DNA from: Galeopsis tetrahit
Lineage: Eukaryota; Streptophyta; Magnoliopsida; Lamiales; Lamiaceae
Assembly: GCA_963675135.1 (NCBI GenBank)
Contig: OY776122.1
Coordinates: forward strand, 17,176,881 to 17,240,880
Direction of reading: 5' to 3'
DNA: 64,000 bases
Below are positions 23,038 through 34,891 of the stretch, piece by piece (within the stretch, counting starts at the first letter, position 1; every line of letters starts with the position of its first letter). A program made the translations under genes and the position numbers. Below the pieces are notes generated by a model, which saw only the letters and a list, made by a program, of their open reading frames with translations, had not been told where the DNA came from and made no database searches.

Positions 23038-23500
23038 TTATGTAGAGAAATCTAAAAAAGAACCTGTAAAACCTGGGCTAAAGGACTGCCCGTAGACTTT
23101 TCTGAACAATAGTTCACCTCCAATTCCATCAATGGAGTTTCCCTGCTTCCTTTTGAAACAACCTAAATTCACCATATCAAATGAGAGAGCCCTAGGCTCA
23201 TCGGAACGCCTCAAATCGGAGTCATCATCGAAGATCCCAGACGATGGAGTGGTTGTGCCTGCCTCTCCCACCTGCACGGCGGCGGCCCGTATTTCAGAGA
23301 ACCAGCACTGAGATTAGTACAGCGCGCGTGGATTAGGGCTATTTAGTAGATCTGGGCCTCGACGAACAGCAGTGCGGTGTCGACGAGCCTGAGCGAAACC
23401 TGCTTGCGATGGGTGTAGTGTTACCCCGCGTCAGAGGGAGACCGTGGCACATAACGCTAATGACTGCGAATCTAGAGTCTGGGTTTGTGTTTCCAATTCT
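23038..23500 (-). pseudogene. Possible captured host-gene 5' end
   Basis: Near the 5' end of the LARD-like element a GC-richer segment on the minus strand looks like a gene start. It has an upstream region (23290-23500), then an ATG at 23277 opening a 79-codon frame with FDDDSDLRRSDEPRALSFD, acidic and hydrophilic. The frame ends at 23038 in AT-rich DNA, which could be an intron. Composition differs sharply from the rest of the interior. No family is recognised. Capture of host sequence is an inference from composition and the presence of a frame; it could be ordinary leader sequence. Confidence 0.3.
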
Positions 23501-23724
23501 TCCCACAAGATTACGCTCTTTGTCATTCTCCTACTTCTGTCTTGATTTCCGATCACTTCCGAGTTCCCCATCAATTTCAAGAAAGATACCAAAATGTTCT
23601 GGGATTTAGGGCATTTGCGGCATCGATGTAGATATAACTAATTTCATCAATTTCTTGCAGATTCTTGTGCACAGTTCTTGTGCAGATCCCAAAATTCTAG
23701 AAATCCTCACGTCTTAGCTCGGAT

Positions 23725-23742
23725 TTCCCACAGACGGCGCCA
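23725..23742 (-). other. Primer-binding site of the LARD-like element
   Basis: On the minus strand TGGCGCCGTCTGTGGGAA begins two bases after the LTR end. It is of the tRNA-complementary type found in plant Gypsy elements. Confidence 0.75.
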
Positions 23743-23744
23743 GT

Positions 23745-24425
23745 TGTTGCGTCAAAAAATAACGTCTAAGGATACCGAATATTCTCGTGCGGATAATGAG
23801 AATTACGGGCCTAGATCGTCACTTCTCCGCAAGCTTTCTCACGAACAATCCTCCTTCAAGCTCCTTAAAGACCTGCAAAAACACGCCGGAGAGGATTCCG
23901 GTGTGCAATCTCCGACGCTCAAGTCAGAATCTTTCTCAAGAGGATCAAAAGAGGAATTTATCGTGGAGTTTTCTGTATATTCAGTATGTTCTTCGTGTGT
24001 TTCTTAGTAAAAATAAGGTAAAGAGTTTTTGTCATGTAAAAACTAATTAATAATATGAAAGTAACCTGCTTTTATATCTGGCCCCCTTCCTAGGAGAGAG
24101 GGAGACTTCTTCTCCCTATATTTCCTCCAATATCCCTCAAGACTCGGCCTGTAACATACTGCCCCTATCTTCTCGCTTAGACCCATTCCTTAATCTTATT
24201 GACAAGGAATGGTTCCTAAATCCCCTCCTCTTGGACCGAATTATTTGGCCCAGAGACCACTGAGCCTCAAATATGGGCTAAAAGCCCAATTGCTCTTATT
24301 TCCCTCTTTGGGCCTGGGAGTGTATTCATCCAGCCTCCAAGCCCATTGCCCTTACTAAGACTAATTTAATTCATCTCATATCCACGTGTCGTTATCTCCG
24401 AGGACGACATATTTTGGCCGCATCA
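23745..24425 (-). repeat. 5' LTR of the LARD-like element
   Basis: 681-bp partner of 13809-14489, followed by CTTAT. Confidence 0.93.
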
Positions 24426-24483
24426 CTTATATATAGTGGATTATTCATATCACCTCATTAACGGTGATCACATACATATTCTC
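24426..24483 (+). repeat. Old Copia 3' LTR, piece 3 of 3
   Basis: Starts with the CTTAT duplication and continues with LTR-like sequence ending near CATATTCTCACA. With pieces at 4257 and 13748 it completes a short LTR. The right end is estimated from the CA ending. Confidence 0.45.
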
Positions 24484-25829
24484 ACAAAAATCATTCATAC
24501 TTAATTGATAGATGCCCTTCTACGAAATCCGACACTGGCACGCTCGTCGTCCCTCCTTCACGATGCGCACGAGACTTGGAGTTTGGAGGAGTGATTGTTG
24601 GCTTTTGAAAAATTCTGCATCCATTTATATTTTAATTTAATTAATACAATCCACTTAAATTCACCCAATTGCCATATGACAGAAGGTAATAGGAATAGCC
24701 ACGTGTAAGAAGGAGGAGATGAGGAGATCTCCCGTGGCAAAAGCGGAGAAAACTTGCTTCCTTTTGTATAATAAGGCATATCCAATGTCAATGGCAAATT
24801 TGCCACTAAAACCCCCAATTTACCACCAAATTTGAGTCAAACAGTAAAATCATCTCCAACCATTCAACTCAAATAATCTCAATTGTACGACTTCGAAACT
24901 ACCAAGTTTCTTCTCCTTGTTTTTTTTTTTTTTTTTAACTCAATAGAAATATTCTCTTAGAATATTCTTGATTTTATTTTTTTTACATTCCATTTTGTCA
25001 AATATTTATTTATAATCAAATATTGAATTTTATTACAGTTAAATTTAACGTGCTTGTTGTGTTTTCGTTAATTTTCTATTGCATTTTGTAATTTAAATTC
25101 GTAGTATGTATATTTTATTTTGTATTGTAATTTAAATTTGTAGTATGTTCGTTTTATTTTCTATTGTAATTTAAATTTGTAGTATGTTCGTTTTATTTTC
25201 TATTGTAATTTAAATTTATAGTATTTATGTTTTATTTCGTATTACGTTTTTGTAATTTAAATTATTAATGTTGTTTTAAAATTAAATTGTATACTTTTAA
25301 TTTTAAAATCTTAATAATTATTAATTAAAATAAAAAACTAAATTTAAAAAAAAAGTTGCAACTGTGAATAGTGTGTGACAAATTTGCAACACTATTCATG
25401 ATTTGTGGTAATTTGCCACCATTTTAAGTATGCGGTGGAGACAATTTGCCTAAAAAAATTGCCATTAGGCCTAGCCTTGGAGATGGTCTGAGTTTGGCAC
25501 ATTAATTTCTCATTACATAGATTTGGGACTTTGAAAGATTTGGTTCAATAGTGGCGATTTGATTCTTCTGTCCCACTTGATATTACATCATGCTGAAATT
25601 TTAACACGTGTCGTCTTCAATATTATATATTACGTTGATTAATTTTATCAAAAGCAAAATAAGTGTAATACCCTAGAGCTTTGACCTTTGCTCGTTGTCT
25701 AAACAATTCACCCGCATCACAATTCACAACGGTATTATATAATAAAAATAATATTACACCAACAACAAATTTAGTGGTACAGCACAATTGTTTTTAAAAT
25801 AACAAAAATGAAATCAATATAATATTTAA
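24484..25829. other. Intergenic DNA, possible degenerate TIR element
   Basis: No gene. Between about 24775 and 25492 the ends carry loosely inverted motifs (CAATGGCAAATTTGCCAC on the left; GGCAATTTGCC-like and CTTGGAGATGG on the right), of the sort seen in small TIR elements. No convincing target duplication was found. Confidence 0.35.
25079..25243. repeat. 39-bp tandem repeat, four copies
   Basis: The unit begins ATTGTAATTTAAATTTGTAG and ends in GTTCGTTTTATTTTCT. The two middle copies are identical and the outer ones diverged. Confidence 0.85.
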
Positions 25830-27740
25830 TTAATATTGTGGAGGGGCAGAAGTGTAAATAAAAGGACCAACAGAGTACAATCTGATGTCATCGGAGCCAA
25901 TGGTTTTGTAAGCCGACAAGGGGGCGCCGGCCAATCCGTGGTTGAAGTCGGTAGCGAATGGGCAGGTTTTGAGGCGAGAGGTGTGGAGGAAGGCCTTGCA
26001 TTGGGTAATATTGCCGTCTCGAGATGAAAGCTTGGCTATGAAGTAGCCGTTGGCGTCGGTGGCTCGGCTCAGCGTCGAGAATGGAGCCGTTTCGTAGCCG
26101 TACTTGTCTATTCCTAGGCATGTTATTCTCATCACACCACCTGCAATTTAATCACATTGTAAGAAAAAATATATATACAGAATTTTTATAAAATTAGAAA
26201 ATGTATAAGGAGAGAATTTAGAAAATCAAGAGAAAGGTTTAGAAATAGATGTAAAGAAGATTTTTCCGTAACATAGTTCAACAATCGAAATATGAACTTT
26301 TTTTTCTTTAAAAAAAATGAAAACTAAATAAAATCAGTTGATCGATTAACTAAAATACAGGGGCGGAGCCACACTGGGGCCGGGGGGACCCAGTGGCCCC
26401 CCACCAATTATTTTTTTTATATATATATACTCCATTTGTTCCGTAATTATTTGTACGTTTTTTTTTATTGGAACGTCAAATGATTATTTACACACTCTTA
26501 ATATGGAAAAACCCAACAAAATTAATACCCTCCCAACATCATTTTATTTTTAAAATTGTCACTCAATTTTTGTATACATTTTATTTTACACCTCACCAAA
26601 TCACCCAAAATATTCATACTTTAAAAATTGTGCCGATCAAATCGTGCAAATAATAAAATATTGGAACACATTAATGTATTAATTAAAAGACATTTACAAT
26701 CGAAAAAATAAAATGTTTTTTGAATTTAATATTTTAGCAATTTTTAAATTGTTTCACTTCATTTTGAATCGAACTATCAAATTAAAACTTCAAAACAAAA
26801 TGAAAGTTAGCTTGTTCAATTTAATTTAATGTATTAACAATTTTATCATGTAAAAATTTGATGAGTATAATAAGTACATATTATTTTATTTTTAAAGTAA
26901 TGTAACTAATGTTAATCGGGCCCTCCTATCGGAATTTTCTGGCTCCGTGACTACTAAAATACTTCGATCGATTTTTCGATTTAACCAAACCAAATATTCT
27001 TCTTCTTTTTTCATTCCTTCACCAGAATTATATTCCGGTAATGAGATTAGGAAAGAACAAAAAAAAAAAAAAAAAAAAATCTATGGATATGATACTGATT
27101 TGGTCGATATTTTCAGTATATATAAACTATTTTTTTGCTCACCCCATCGATAAGAAGTAGTAATAATAATATAGTATGAAACGTTCATGCTAATTTAAAG
27201 AGAAAATTGTCCAATTAGCTATCAATCTATTGCTAATGTATTGAGGGGTGAAATTTAAATGGATGGAGTTGCTTTCTGCAGGAATCGAACTCAAAATATT
27301 TGGACGTGAGCCTTTAGACTCTAATACAGTACCATTAAGGTGGAAATTTAATTAATTCTTATATATTAATTTCCTAATACACAATAATTATTATATAGGA
27401 TTATATATATATTATAAGTTATAATTTACGTATTCATGTTATTTGACGCTAAAAAAATAAAAATCACAATTGAGTGATTCTTTCAAGAAGTTTCATGTAA
27501 TTAAATCTCATATAATATGATAAACTTATAAAAGTAAAAAAATGTATCACCTTTTAATGGGAGGACTTTAGATGCAGATTTACAGTAAACAACCCCTTGT
27601 ACGCTGAAAACTTTTGGGAAAACTCCTTTTTTGTCGGGCACGTCCTTATTCGGATTCGGGCCATACCCGTATCCAGTTGCGAAAGCTCCGACAATCAGAG
27701 ACGAGAGAAGCAGATACAACGTTAGCTGAGAAAAACTCAT
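25830..27740 (-). CDS. PAC-domain / pollen Ole e 1-family secreted protein
   Basis: Two exons: 27551-27740 and 25830-26140, with a GT-AG intron (donor AAAAG/GTGATA, acceptor TTGCAG/GTGG). The joined frame gives 166 residues. The start is the ATG at 27740; a TTG six codons upstream is not a plant start. A hydrophobic signal peptide covers about residues 1-21. A short PNPNKDVPDKKG linker follows, then the domain with VQGVVYCKSA, RITCLG, ATDANGYFIAKLS, TQCKAFLHTS, LAGAPLSAYK and LYSVGPFIYTS. These match the C-terminal PAC domain of AGP30/AGP31-like wall proteins. Four Cys are seen where the family has up to six. There is no His- or Pro-rich region, so it is a short member. It is probably a secreted wall protein; exact role unknown. 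A 0.6-kb hAT sits in the intron. Confidence 0.88.
26358..26953. mobile_element. Non-autonomous hAT element in the intron
   Basis: 596 bp with imperfect inverted ends (CAGGGGCGGAGCCA left; TGGCTCCGTGACTA right). It is flanked by the perfect 8-bp duplication CTAAAATA at 26350-26357 and 26954-26961. Eight-base duplications and CAGnGGCGGAGCCA ends are typical of hAT. No transposase. It lies wholly inside the intron and leaves both splice sites untouched. Confidence 0.9.
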
Positions 27741-27835
27741 ATTCTTCAAATATTCTTCAATGGATTGTTTGTTTCACCACCCTTAAATAATTTTGTTAGG
27801 CAATATATGGTTATTGTGTTTGTTGTGCGTGTAGT

Positions 27836-27846
27836 ATATATATATA
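27836..27846 (-). promoter_or_regulatory. Candidate TATA box for the PAC-domain gene
   Basis: TATATATATA on the minus strand, about 100 bp upstream of the ATG at 27740, a normal distance for a plant promoter with a short leader. Sequence match only. Confidence 0.45.
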
Positions 27847-27968
27847 GGCTATAGCTATTATAATCGCATTATTACTTGTTAGCACGATCTGTCTTCAACC
27901 ACGATTTAAATTTTGTGGGACTCCACTTTTGTTTTTCTAATAACGCGATTTATCAACTTAATTTTTTA

Positions 27969-28322
27969 CTCCCTCCACTTTTAATTAAGTGTCATTTTAA
28001 CAATTTTCAACAAATTAAGATATATAACCAATCATTTTACCCTTCATTAATGATAACTAATTTTAATATTAAATTTATGTTTAGTAATGAATGTGGTCAA
28101 TAATGTAGATGATATTCATGTATACAATAATTAAAGTTCATCCATGATTTATGCTATAGTACTATATTAAAAAGGGAAAAAGCTTAAATCAAGGTAAAGA
28201 AAATGGGGGGAGTTTAATGTATAAGGGTAAAATTGTCAAAATTAAAGAAAAAGGTGTAGAATGACACTTATTTTGAAAATATTAAAAAAGGCAAAGTGAC
28301 ACTTAATAAAAAACGGAGGGAG
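27969..28322. mobile_element. Stowaway-type MITE (Tc1/mariner)
   Basis: 354 bp between TA dinucleotides, with CTCCCTCC left and GGAGGGAG right. The ends pair further (AAGTGTCATTTT and its complement). Located upstream of the PAC-domain gene. Confidence 0.85.
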
Positions 28323-28518
28323 TATTAACTTAATGCTTATTTAAATTATAGTCTCCTCCAGCCCCAGGCCCTCAACGTAATCCAGGATCACTAAAAATTA
28401 CTAATAAAAAATTTAAAAGAAAGAATCGCTGCCTCAAACTCGTGAGACCGTGATGTCACCGTGACACCGTTAGGTTCCACGTAATGTAATTCGTATACAA
28501 GTTGATTAATGAGTAGAA

Positions 28519-30141
28519 TATGGGTGAAAACGGATCGGATATTTCCCGACCGATCCGAAACCGTATCCGGTCGGATACGAATTCGATATAAAAATTTAGT
28601 ATCCGGGCGGATACGGATTCGGATACGGATAGTTGACTTCGGATTCGGATTCGGAATACATAATATCCGACCGTATTCGAGTTTTCCCATATTTTATCGG
28701 ATATTATCCGGATAATAAATCCGGATACCCGGATTTTTTAATATATTTTACTTTATATTAATTTTATTAAAGCTCTATTATAACTTATAACATTATTGGG
28801 CCTTATTAAAAACTAAAAAGTGGTGCACAAAAACATATATGCAATATTGCATACATGCATTTCAGTCATTCACACACATGTTTTTTATAAATACACCCAC
28901 AAGCTTAATTCACACACATTTTTTATAAATACACCCACTGACAGCTCAATTCACACTCACGTTTTTTATAAATGCACCCACTGACAGAAATTGAACATGG
29001 TCGTCTTCTCCGAGCAGTTTTCGGTCACCTCAGGCCGCGGTCGGACGCTGCAATTTACGATGACCTTAATCCTTAAATATTTTATATTTCTTTAAATATT
29101 CTTTAACACTAATTATTATGAGTCAATGTTATTTTGTATTACGTGCAATAATATATCTTACTACATGCAATAATATATGTTATTATATATTATAATGTGG
29201 GTTACTTAATCAATAAAAAAAATATAAAAATATAAAAGAATCAGTATTACTATATAAAATTGTCTTATTACTACATGTAATAATTTGTTTTACTACATAA
29301 AAAATTATATGTTACTACATACTACAGTTTGAATTACTACATTGAATAGACGTTTGTTACTATAAGTAACTTTATCAAATGATCTAATATTTTTCGCATC
29401 ATCCTACAATAAAACCATTTGTATTACAACATGATTATTGTGTTTACTACATTCGATAATATATGTTACTACATATTATAATGTGAGTTACTACATCAAT
29501 AAAAACACTAGAAAAAACGTGTGAATTTGTATTATTATATAAATAGTTTGTGTTATTACTACATAAAATAATGTGTATTACTACATATTACAATTTGAAT
29601 TACTACATTTAATATCCCGCGTTCGACAATAAAATAAAAGATAAAAAAATCACAGAAATGAGTAAAATAAACGGATTAAAAATTTCGAATTAAGTTGTTA
29701 GTTGGTGTATTTATAAAAAATGTGTGTGAATTAAGTTTGTTGGTGTATTTATAAAAATTGTGTGTGTGAATTAAGCTTGTGAGTGTATTTATAAAGAACA
29801 TGTGTGTGAATGACTGAAATGCATATATGCAATATTTCATACAAGACTAGCCCAAAGTGGTGATGTTTACGAAGGATATATTTTGATGATTTCATGTTTG
29901 TTGATTTTTTATGTGTTTCAATCACATTTTGATGATTTCCATTTGAAATATATTCTCCGATTATAGTTATTCGAATCCGGCCCGGATTCGTCCGATATCC
30001 GTTCCGTATCCGTATACCGAATATTCCGAATTCGTATCCGAATTCGGCTTTTCCGTATTCGACTCCGAATTCGAGAAAAAAATATGGTTTAGGATACGGT
30101 ATAAGCACTATCCGTCCGTATCCGATCCGTTTTCACCCCTA
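28519..30141. mobile_element. hAT element with subterminal CGGATAC repeats
   Basis: 1.62 kb, ends TATGGGTGAAAACGGATCGG and, inverted, TAGGGGTGAAAACGGATCGG. It is flanked by the 8-bp duplication GAGTAGAA at 28511-28518 and 30142-30149. Both subterminal regions are packed with CGGATACGGAT/ATCCGTATCCG motifs, the kind of sites hAT transposase binds. There is no transposase frame. The frames at 28391-28715 and 29749-30108 are by-products of these repeats. A second inverted-repeat element fills the middle. Confidence 0.9.
28840..29839. mobile_element. Inverted-repeat element nested in the hAT
   Basis: About 1.0 kb with long inverted ends, each made of three tandem units of about 35 bp around TTTATAAATACACCCAC, preceded by GCATTTCAGTCATTCACACA. 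The interior is AT-rich with many TTACTACAT motifs, plus one GC-rich island (28995-29062). No coding frame; no certain target duplication. Class unknown. Confidence 0.6.
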
Positions 30142-30184
30142 GAGTAGAATATTGTGGATTCAAAATTAACGATATTTATTCTAA

Positions 30185-30452
30185 GGGCTCGTTAGCTTTA
30201 CAGGTTGTGATAGATAAGGTATGATAGGATTAAATAGGATTGCATTATTTTTGGAATTGAGATTTGTGTTTGAATTGATGGATTAAATTATCTCACCTTC
30301 TCTTTGGAACTAATTAACACCCAAATGCATGATTATCAAGGATAACAATCTCGGATCAATTATAATCACGGGTTAAATTCAAATAAACCAAACATGGAAA
30401 TTATAGGGATAAAACAATATATCCTATCTAATCTAATAAACCAAACATGCCC
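30185..30452. mobile_element. Harbinger/Tourist-type MITE
   Basis: 268 bp, ends GGGCTCGTTAG and CCAAACATGCCC, flanked by TAA on both sides (30182-30184, 30453-30455). Three-base TAA/TTA duplications are typical of PIF/Harbinger. Confidence 0.65.
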
Positions 30453-30552
30453 TAAGGGTATAAATTTTATTATAAAATGAATAAAAAAATAAAAGTGTGA
30501 AATTTATTGCAGGTGGATGGAGTATCATTTTAAAGGTAAAATGTTTCACTTC

Positions 30553-31223
30553 GGGGGTGTTTACTTTGGGCTTTGGTTGGTTTAAAAAATTGGGTTTTTG
30601 AAATCCTGGTTTTTTAAATTCGAATGAATATTGTTTCTTTTGGGTTTTGGAATAGTGGAAAATTTAACTTTATGTCAAATCAAGTTGTAAGATTGAATGA
30701 GTTTGTATTATTATATTATTGTTTGTTGAGATTATAATGATTACTTAAGTGTGTAATGATTAAATGTAGTATATTATTTTATTATTTTATTACTCCCTCC
30801 GTCCGTCTATAAGCTTCCCGTTACTTTTTGGCACAGAGATTAAGAAAAGTGATTAAATAATAAATATAGTACAAGTGATGTGATTGGAAGAAGGAGAGAG
30901 ATAGAGAGAAAAAGTAAGATATAAAGTGATATGTAAGAAAAAGTACTTACCAAAAAGGGTATGGGAAACTTATAGGCGAACGGACCAAAATGGTAAAATG
31001 GGAAACTTATAAGCGGACGGAGGGAGTATTATAGTATTATTGTTGAGAAAGAATATAATGATTGAAATAATATTATATAGATATAACTTTATGTCAAATC
31101 AATATGTTTGATAGGAGTGGTTTTGAATGGATTTTGAAAACCGATTTTTAAATTTCGAAATAAAATGGGTTTTGGATATTGAAATCCAAAACTTGGTTTT
31201 TAAAACCAAAAGTAAACATACCC
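30553..31223. mobile_element. TIR MITE carrying a nested Stowaway
   Basis: Inverted ends GGGGGTGTTTACTTTGGGCT and, on the right, AAAAGTAAACATACCC, with long imperfect pairing inside (TTTTTAAAACC motifs). A Stowaway at 30793-31026 lies inside. The target duplication is not clear. Confidence 0.6.
30793..31026. mobile_element. Stowaway-type MITE
   Basis: 234 bp, CTCCCTCCGTCCGTCTATAA at the left end and its near-complement at the right, flanked by TA. Confidence 0.88.
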
Positions 31224-31727
31224 TTAGATTTTCATCATATATAAAAATTATTTTTATACTAGTTTTTAAAAATTGATCCTTTCCTCAAATTTCACTATTT
31301 TAACTATTTTTGTTTAATTTTATTATTTTCACTTTTTATTAAAAATAATATTATTTGAATTATTTTATCTTCACCCTCTAATCATCATTTATTTACTAAA
31401 TCAAATTGTTATTTACTTTATTCATAAATAATCACTTTATTTATAAGTGAACTCCACGTACAAATACTTAAATTTATCTACTTTATATATAAACTAAACA
31501 ATATTCATTAAAATTTGTGTTTAAATAAAATGACATAATGAATTTGAACAGAGAGTGTCTTTTATCTTTAAAATGATACGGAGTACAACATTTTTGTTGA
31601 AAAATGATATTTTTTGCACATGCGCACAAATGCATTCGGTGAAATAGTCTCACATGTACCAAGCAATCACACCGGATCAACCGTTAAGGGGTTAATGTCT
31701 GTTCGTATGAGTCACCTCAATAGTTCT
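31027..31727. other. Intergenic and MITE remainder
   Basis: The right arm of the TIR MITE runs to 31223; beyond it is AT-rich DNA without a gene. Confidence 0.5.
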
Positions 31728-32600
31728 CAGTGGCGGAGGGAGAATAGAATTTGGGGTACAACTGTACCCCCAAATTGATTTTTTTTTTTTTTTTATAATT
31801 TTTATATTTAAGGTTAAAAAAAAAAATTGTATGAGGCTAACTCAATCTGCATTCCCACAATTAAAAGGCCTAAAAAAAAGTTTATAACTATAAAATGCAC
31901 TTGACACTTTGTTTATACAAGTACGAATATTACACATTCTTCATTCTGCTCTGAACTCAACCATTTCTTTAATTGTTAATTCATAACTTTCTCCATTCTG
32001 CTCTGAATTATAAAATGCATTTGACACTTAGTCTATACAAGTACGCATATTTTATATTTATGGAGTAATTATTATTTAATTTAATTATTGTGTTTAATTT
32101 ATGAATAAATTTATTTTGGTCGATCTATAACTTATAAGTTATGAATTAGAGTTTATATAATAATAATTATTTTACTGTCTAATTCAATTAGGAATAAGTT
32201 ATGAATTAAGAATTAGAGTTTGTATTATAATTACTAATTTGCTACATTATGCTAAATTAATTATTTTCAACTCACTATCTAATTCAACTAAAAAATGACG
32301 AAATATAAACTTATATTATAGAAGCTTAAGACAACGAAAAAATAATTCGATCTTCGAGAATTTATGTTCAAGGGAATGAAATCTCAAGAAGCTCCTTGCA
32401 CTTTTCCAAATAGATGAGTCTCAATGGAATGGGAGTCTTCTTCAACCCCATCATTTAATTCACCTCAAATTCAAGAAAATAAAAGGAGTATAAGTGTAAT
32501 TTTTTTTTATTTGAAGGTTATGTAATTTTTTAAGTTTTCTCGAACCGTATGACTTAATATTTTTCGCACCCCCGAATTTGAAATCCTGGATTCGCCACTG
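31728..32600. mobile_element. Non-autonomous hAT element
   Basis: 873 bp, left end CAGTGGCGGAGGGAG, right end TGGATTCGCCACTG, flanked by the 8-bp duplication ATAGTTCT at 31720-31727 and 32601-32608. There is no transposase. It shows a short internal duplication (TTCTGCTCTGAA near 31947 and 31995). Confidence 0.9.
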
Positions 32601-32608
32601 ATAGTTCT

Positions 32609-33290
32609 GCTTGTCCACATCAAAAGTCAACCTCAAGTCGACCATCATGTTTGGCTAGGTCAGTGAATAATTTATACTTGACCACTCAATTAGGACGAAC
32701 AATCATCTCAACTAAAAAGACTTTTTATCAAAGTCACCTTGTCCTACATATTAGTAGGGTAGATGAATCGGTTCGTCCAACTGACATTCAATAGTGAATC
32801 ACTAAGTCTTAGAAGACAAAAGACACATAACACCCGATTTCATTTAAAACCACATTAAATTTAATGAGGACAATGCATGAACAACCAACTAGTAAGAAAC
32901 TTTCAATTTTAATTATCACAAGAAAGACACTCATCACTATATCTATATCTAAGCAGCTCTTCTCTCTATTTAAAACGTTTTGTTGAACATTCAAAACATC
33001 ATCTTTAAATTTTGTTTGTTAGTTAAATTACATACTTGCGTTATATATCTTGATTCTTGACCACATATTAACAATATTCCAAAATTTTGATTTAGCGAAA
33101 GTCAATCAGTTATTCCCTATATAGTAGTTAGATCCACGATCCTTGTACAGGGTTGGTATATGATATACAATGTGCAATTGTTAATTAGTTATAAATTTGA
33201 TTCCGCGTGCACTCATAATTTCCAAGTTATTTTTCGTGTAAGTTGTTGGTAAGCCAATTTTAATACTCTAGCTATGACTATGGCTATGAG
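32609..33290. other. Intergenic DNA
   Basis: No gene or paired repeat seen. Confidence 0.5.
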
Positions 33291-33509
33291 GTTGTGTTTG
33301 GATGGATGGATTTGATTTGAGGAGGTATTTCAAATGAAAGGTTTTGAAAATGGATGGATTTCAAATGACATGATTTTAAAGAGAATTTAAAATCCTTTCA
33401 ATTTTAACTAAAAAATATGCTTAGAATTTTAAATCCATTCATTTCATTTTTAATCCAAACAAAAGGAGTGGATTTAAAATCCATAGATCAAATCCCTCCA
33501 TCCAAGAGC
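33291..33509. mobile_element. Palindromic MITE
   Basis: 219 bp with inverted arms (TTTGGATGGATGGATTTGAT and TCAAATCCCTCCATCCAA) and ATGAG on both flanks (33286-33290, 33510-33514). The class is not certain. Confidence 0.6.
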
Positions 33510-33860
33510 ATGAGAGTATATTAGATACTCCATCGTTTTACGATAAATCAAGTTTAAACCTTTTTTTTAATACAATTAAATGATATTCACAAAAATTTAT
33601 ATAAAATATTTTATACATAAAATATAGATAAATTTGAGGTAAAAGTTTATGAACCAAACCCAAATCAACGCGTGTCAAATGTAACTAAAATATATTTTTT
33701 CGCTCTAAAACTACGTGACCAAAAATATACTACTGCATGACTGAATTATTATTACATGACCAAACTATTATAAAATAAATTAATTACTCAAATAAATATA
33801 AAATTGTCAAAAGCACTTATTAAAATTTTACAGTTACTTTAATATTTTAAATAAGCCAAA
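33510..33860. other. Intergenic DNA
   Basis: AT-rich; nothing recognised. Confidence 0.5.
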
Positions 33861-34891
33861 TACCTGTATACACTCTATGGTACCATGCACCCTACCTATG
33901 AGTTTCCAGCCATTGGGTCTTCCATGGACTAGGTCTCAGATTCAAGTCACACACTCATTTGTTTACTCATTTACCCTCAATGAACTCATACCCATAAAAT
34001 TCTTCAGTTCACCCCAATAATGATTTGCACCCACAAAATATTACTAATCAATGTTTATGGTATTATTTATTAATGGTATTACTGATAACTGTTTTTGGTA
34101 TTACTGAATATAATTAGATGTGTGGAATTATTTGTTATTGTATAAAATTTTACTGATTAATGTTCATGGTATTACTGATTACTGTTTATGGTATTACTAA
34201 TAATAATTAGATGTGTGAAATAATTTGTTATTGTATAAGATATTACTAATTATTATTTATGGTATTATTATTACTTATTGCATTACCGATTATAATAAAA
34301 TCATATCTATAATATTATTTTGTATTAATTTTTTTTTAAAAGTAAAATGGGAAAAACGAAGAAATAAAAAGTTTGGAATATAAACTGAAAATGAAAAGAA
34401 AAAAGGAAAATGGAAGGGGGATGGAAAAAAAAGATTTGTACCTAATTTCGATAGTTTTTTTTTAATTATGCTTTTAAATTTTTTTTCTTAAAATATGAGT
34501 GATTTGGTGGTGAATCAAGTGTAACTCGGCTCCAGATTGTAAATATATAATTAAAGTTTACTTTATTATATTTTGTGTAAATTAATAAAAGGATAATATA
34601 GTCTTTTAAATGTAATTATTTTTTAAAAAAAAAATTATTTGGAGGTAAACTCATAAAATGAGCGGGTGCATATAATTGTGGAAAACAAATAATTTGGGGT
34701 GAACTCATAAAATGAGTGGGTACAGATAATTGTGGTAAATAAAATGATTTGGGGTGAACTCATAAATAAATGGGTGTAGATAACTGTAGTAAAAAGATGA
34801 TTTGGGGATGAAGTCATTAAATGAACAGGTGCATATAAAATATAAATTAAAATCGGTAGGTACGATGCACACGAGTGTAACCAAGTATCAC
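33861..34891. mobile_element. Repeat-filled non-coding element
   Basis: The ends are loosely inverted (GTATACACTCTATGGTACCA left; right end on the minus strand GGTTACACTCGTGTGCATCG). The interior has TTACTGATTACTGTTTATGG-type repeats (34040-34320). Near the right end there are four imperfect repeats of about 65 bp with TGGGGTGAACTCATAAA (34640-34835). No coding frame. Layout resembles the elements at 28840 and 36142. Confidence 0.45.

Larger units (their letters stand above)
13809..24425 (-). mobile_element. Large non-coding LTR element (LARD-like)
   Basis: Direct repeats of 681 bp (13809-14489, 23745-24425) differ at only about six positions. They are flanked by perfect CTTAT duplications (13804-13808, 24426-24430). 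On the minus strand the LTR runs TGATGCGGC to GACGCAACA. A primer site containing TGGCGCCGTCTGTGGGAA follows the right LTR, and a purine tract precedes the left one, so the element is oriented minus. The 9.26-kb interior has no gag, protease, integrase or reverse transcriptase. That combination defines a large retrotransposon derivative mobilised in trans, probably by a Gypsy relative (inferred from the primer site). Confidence 0.92.

Noticed and set aside
28391..28715. Arg/Ile-repeat frames
   Set aside because: They are products of the CGGATAC subterminal repeats of the hAT element.
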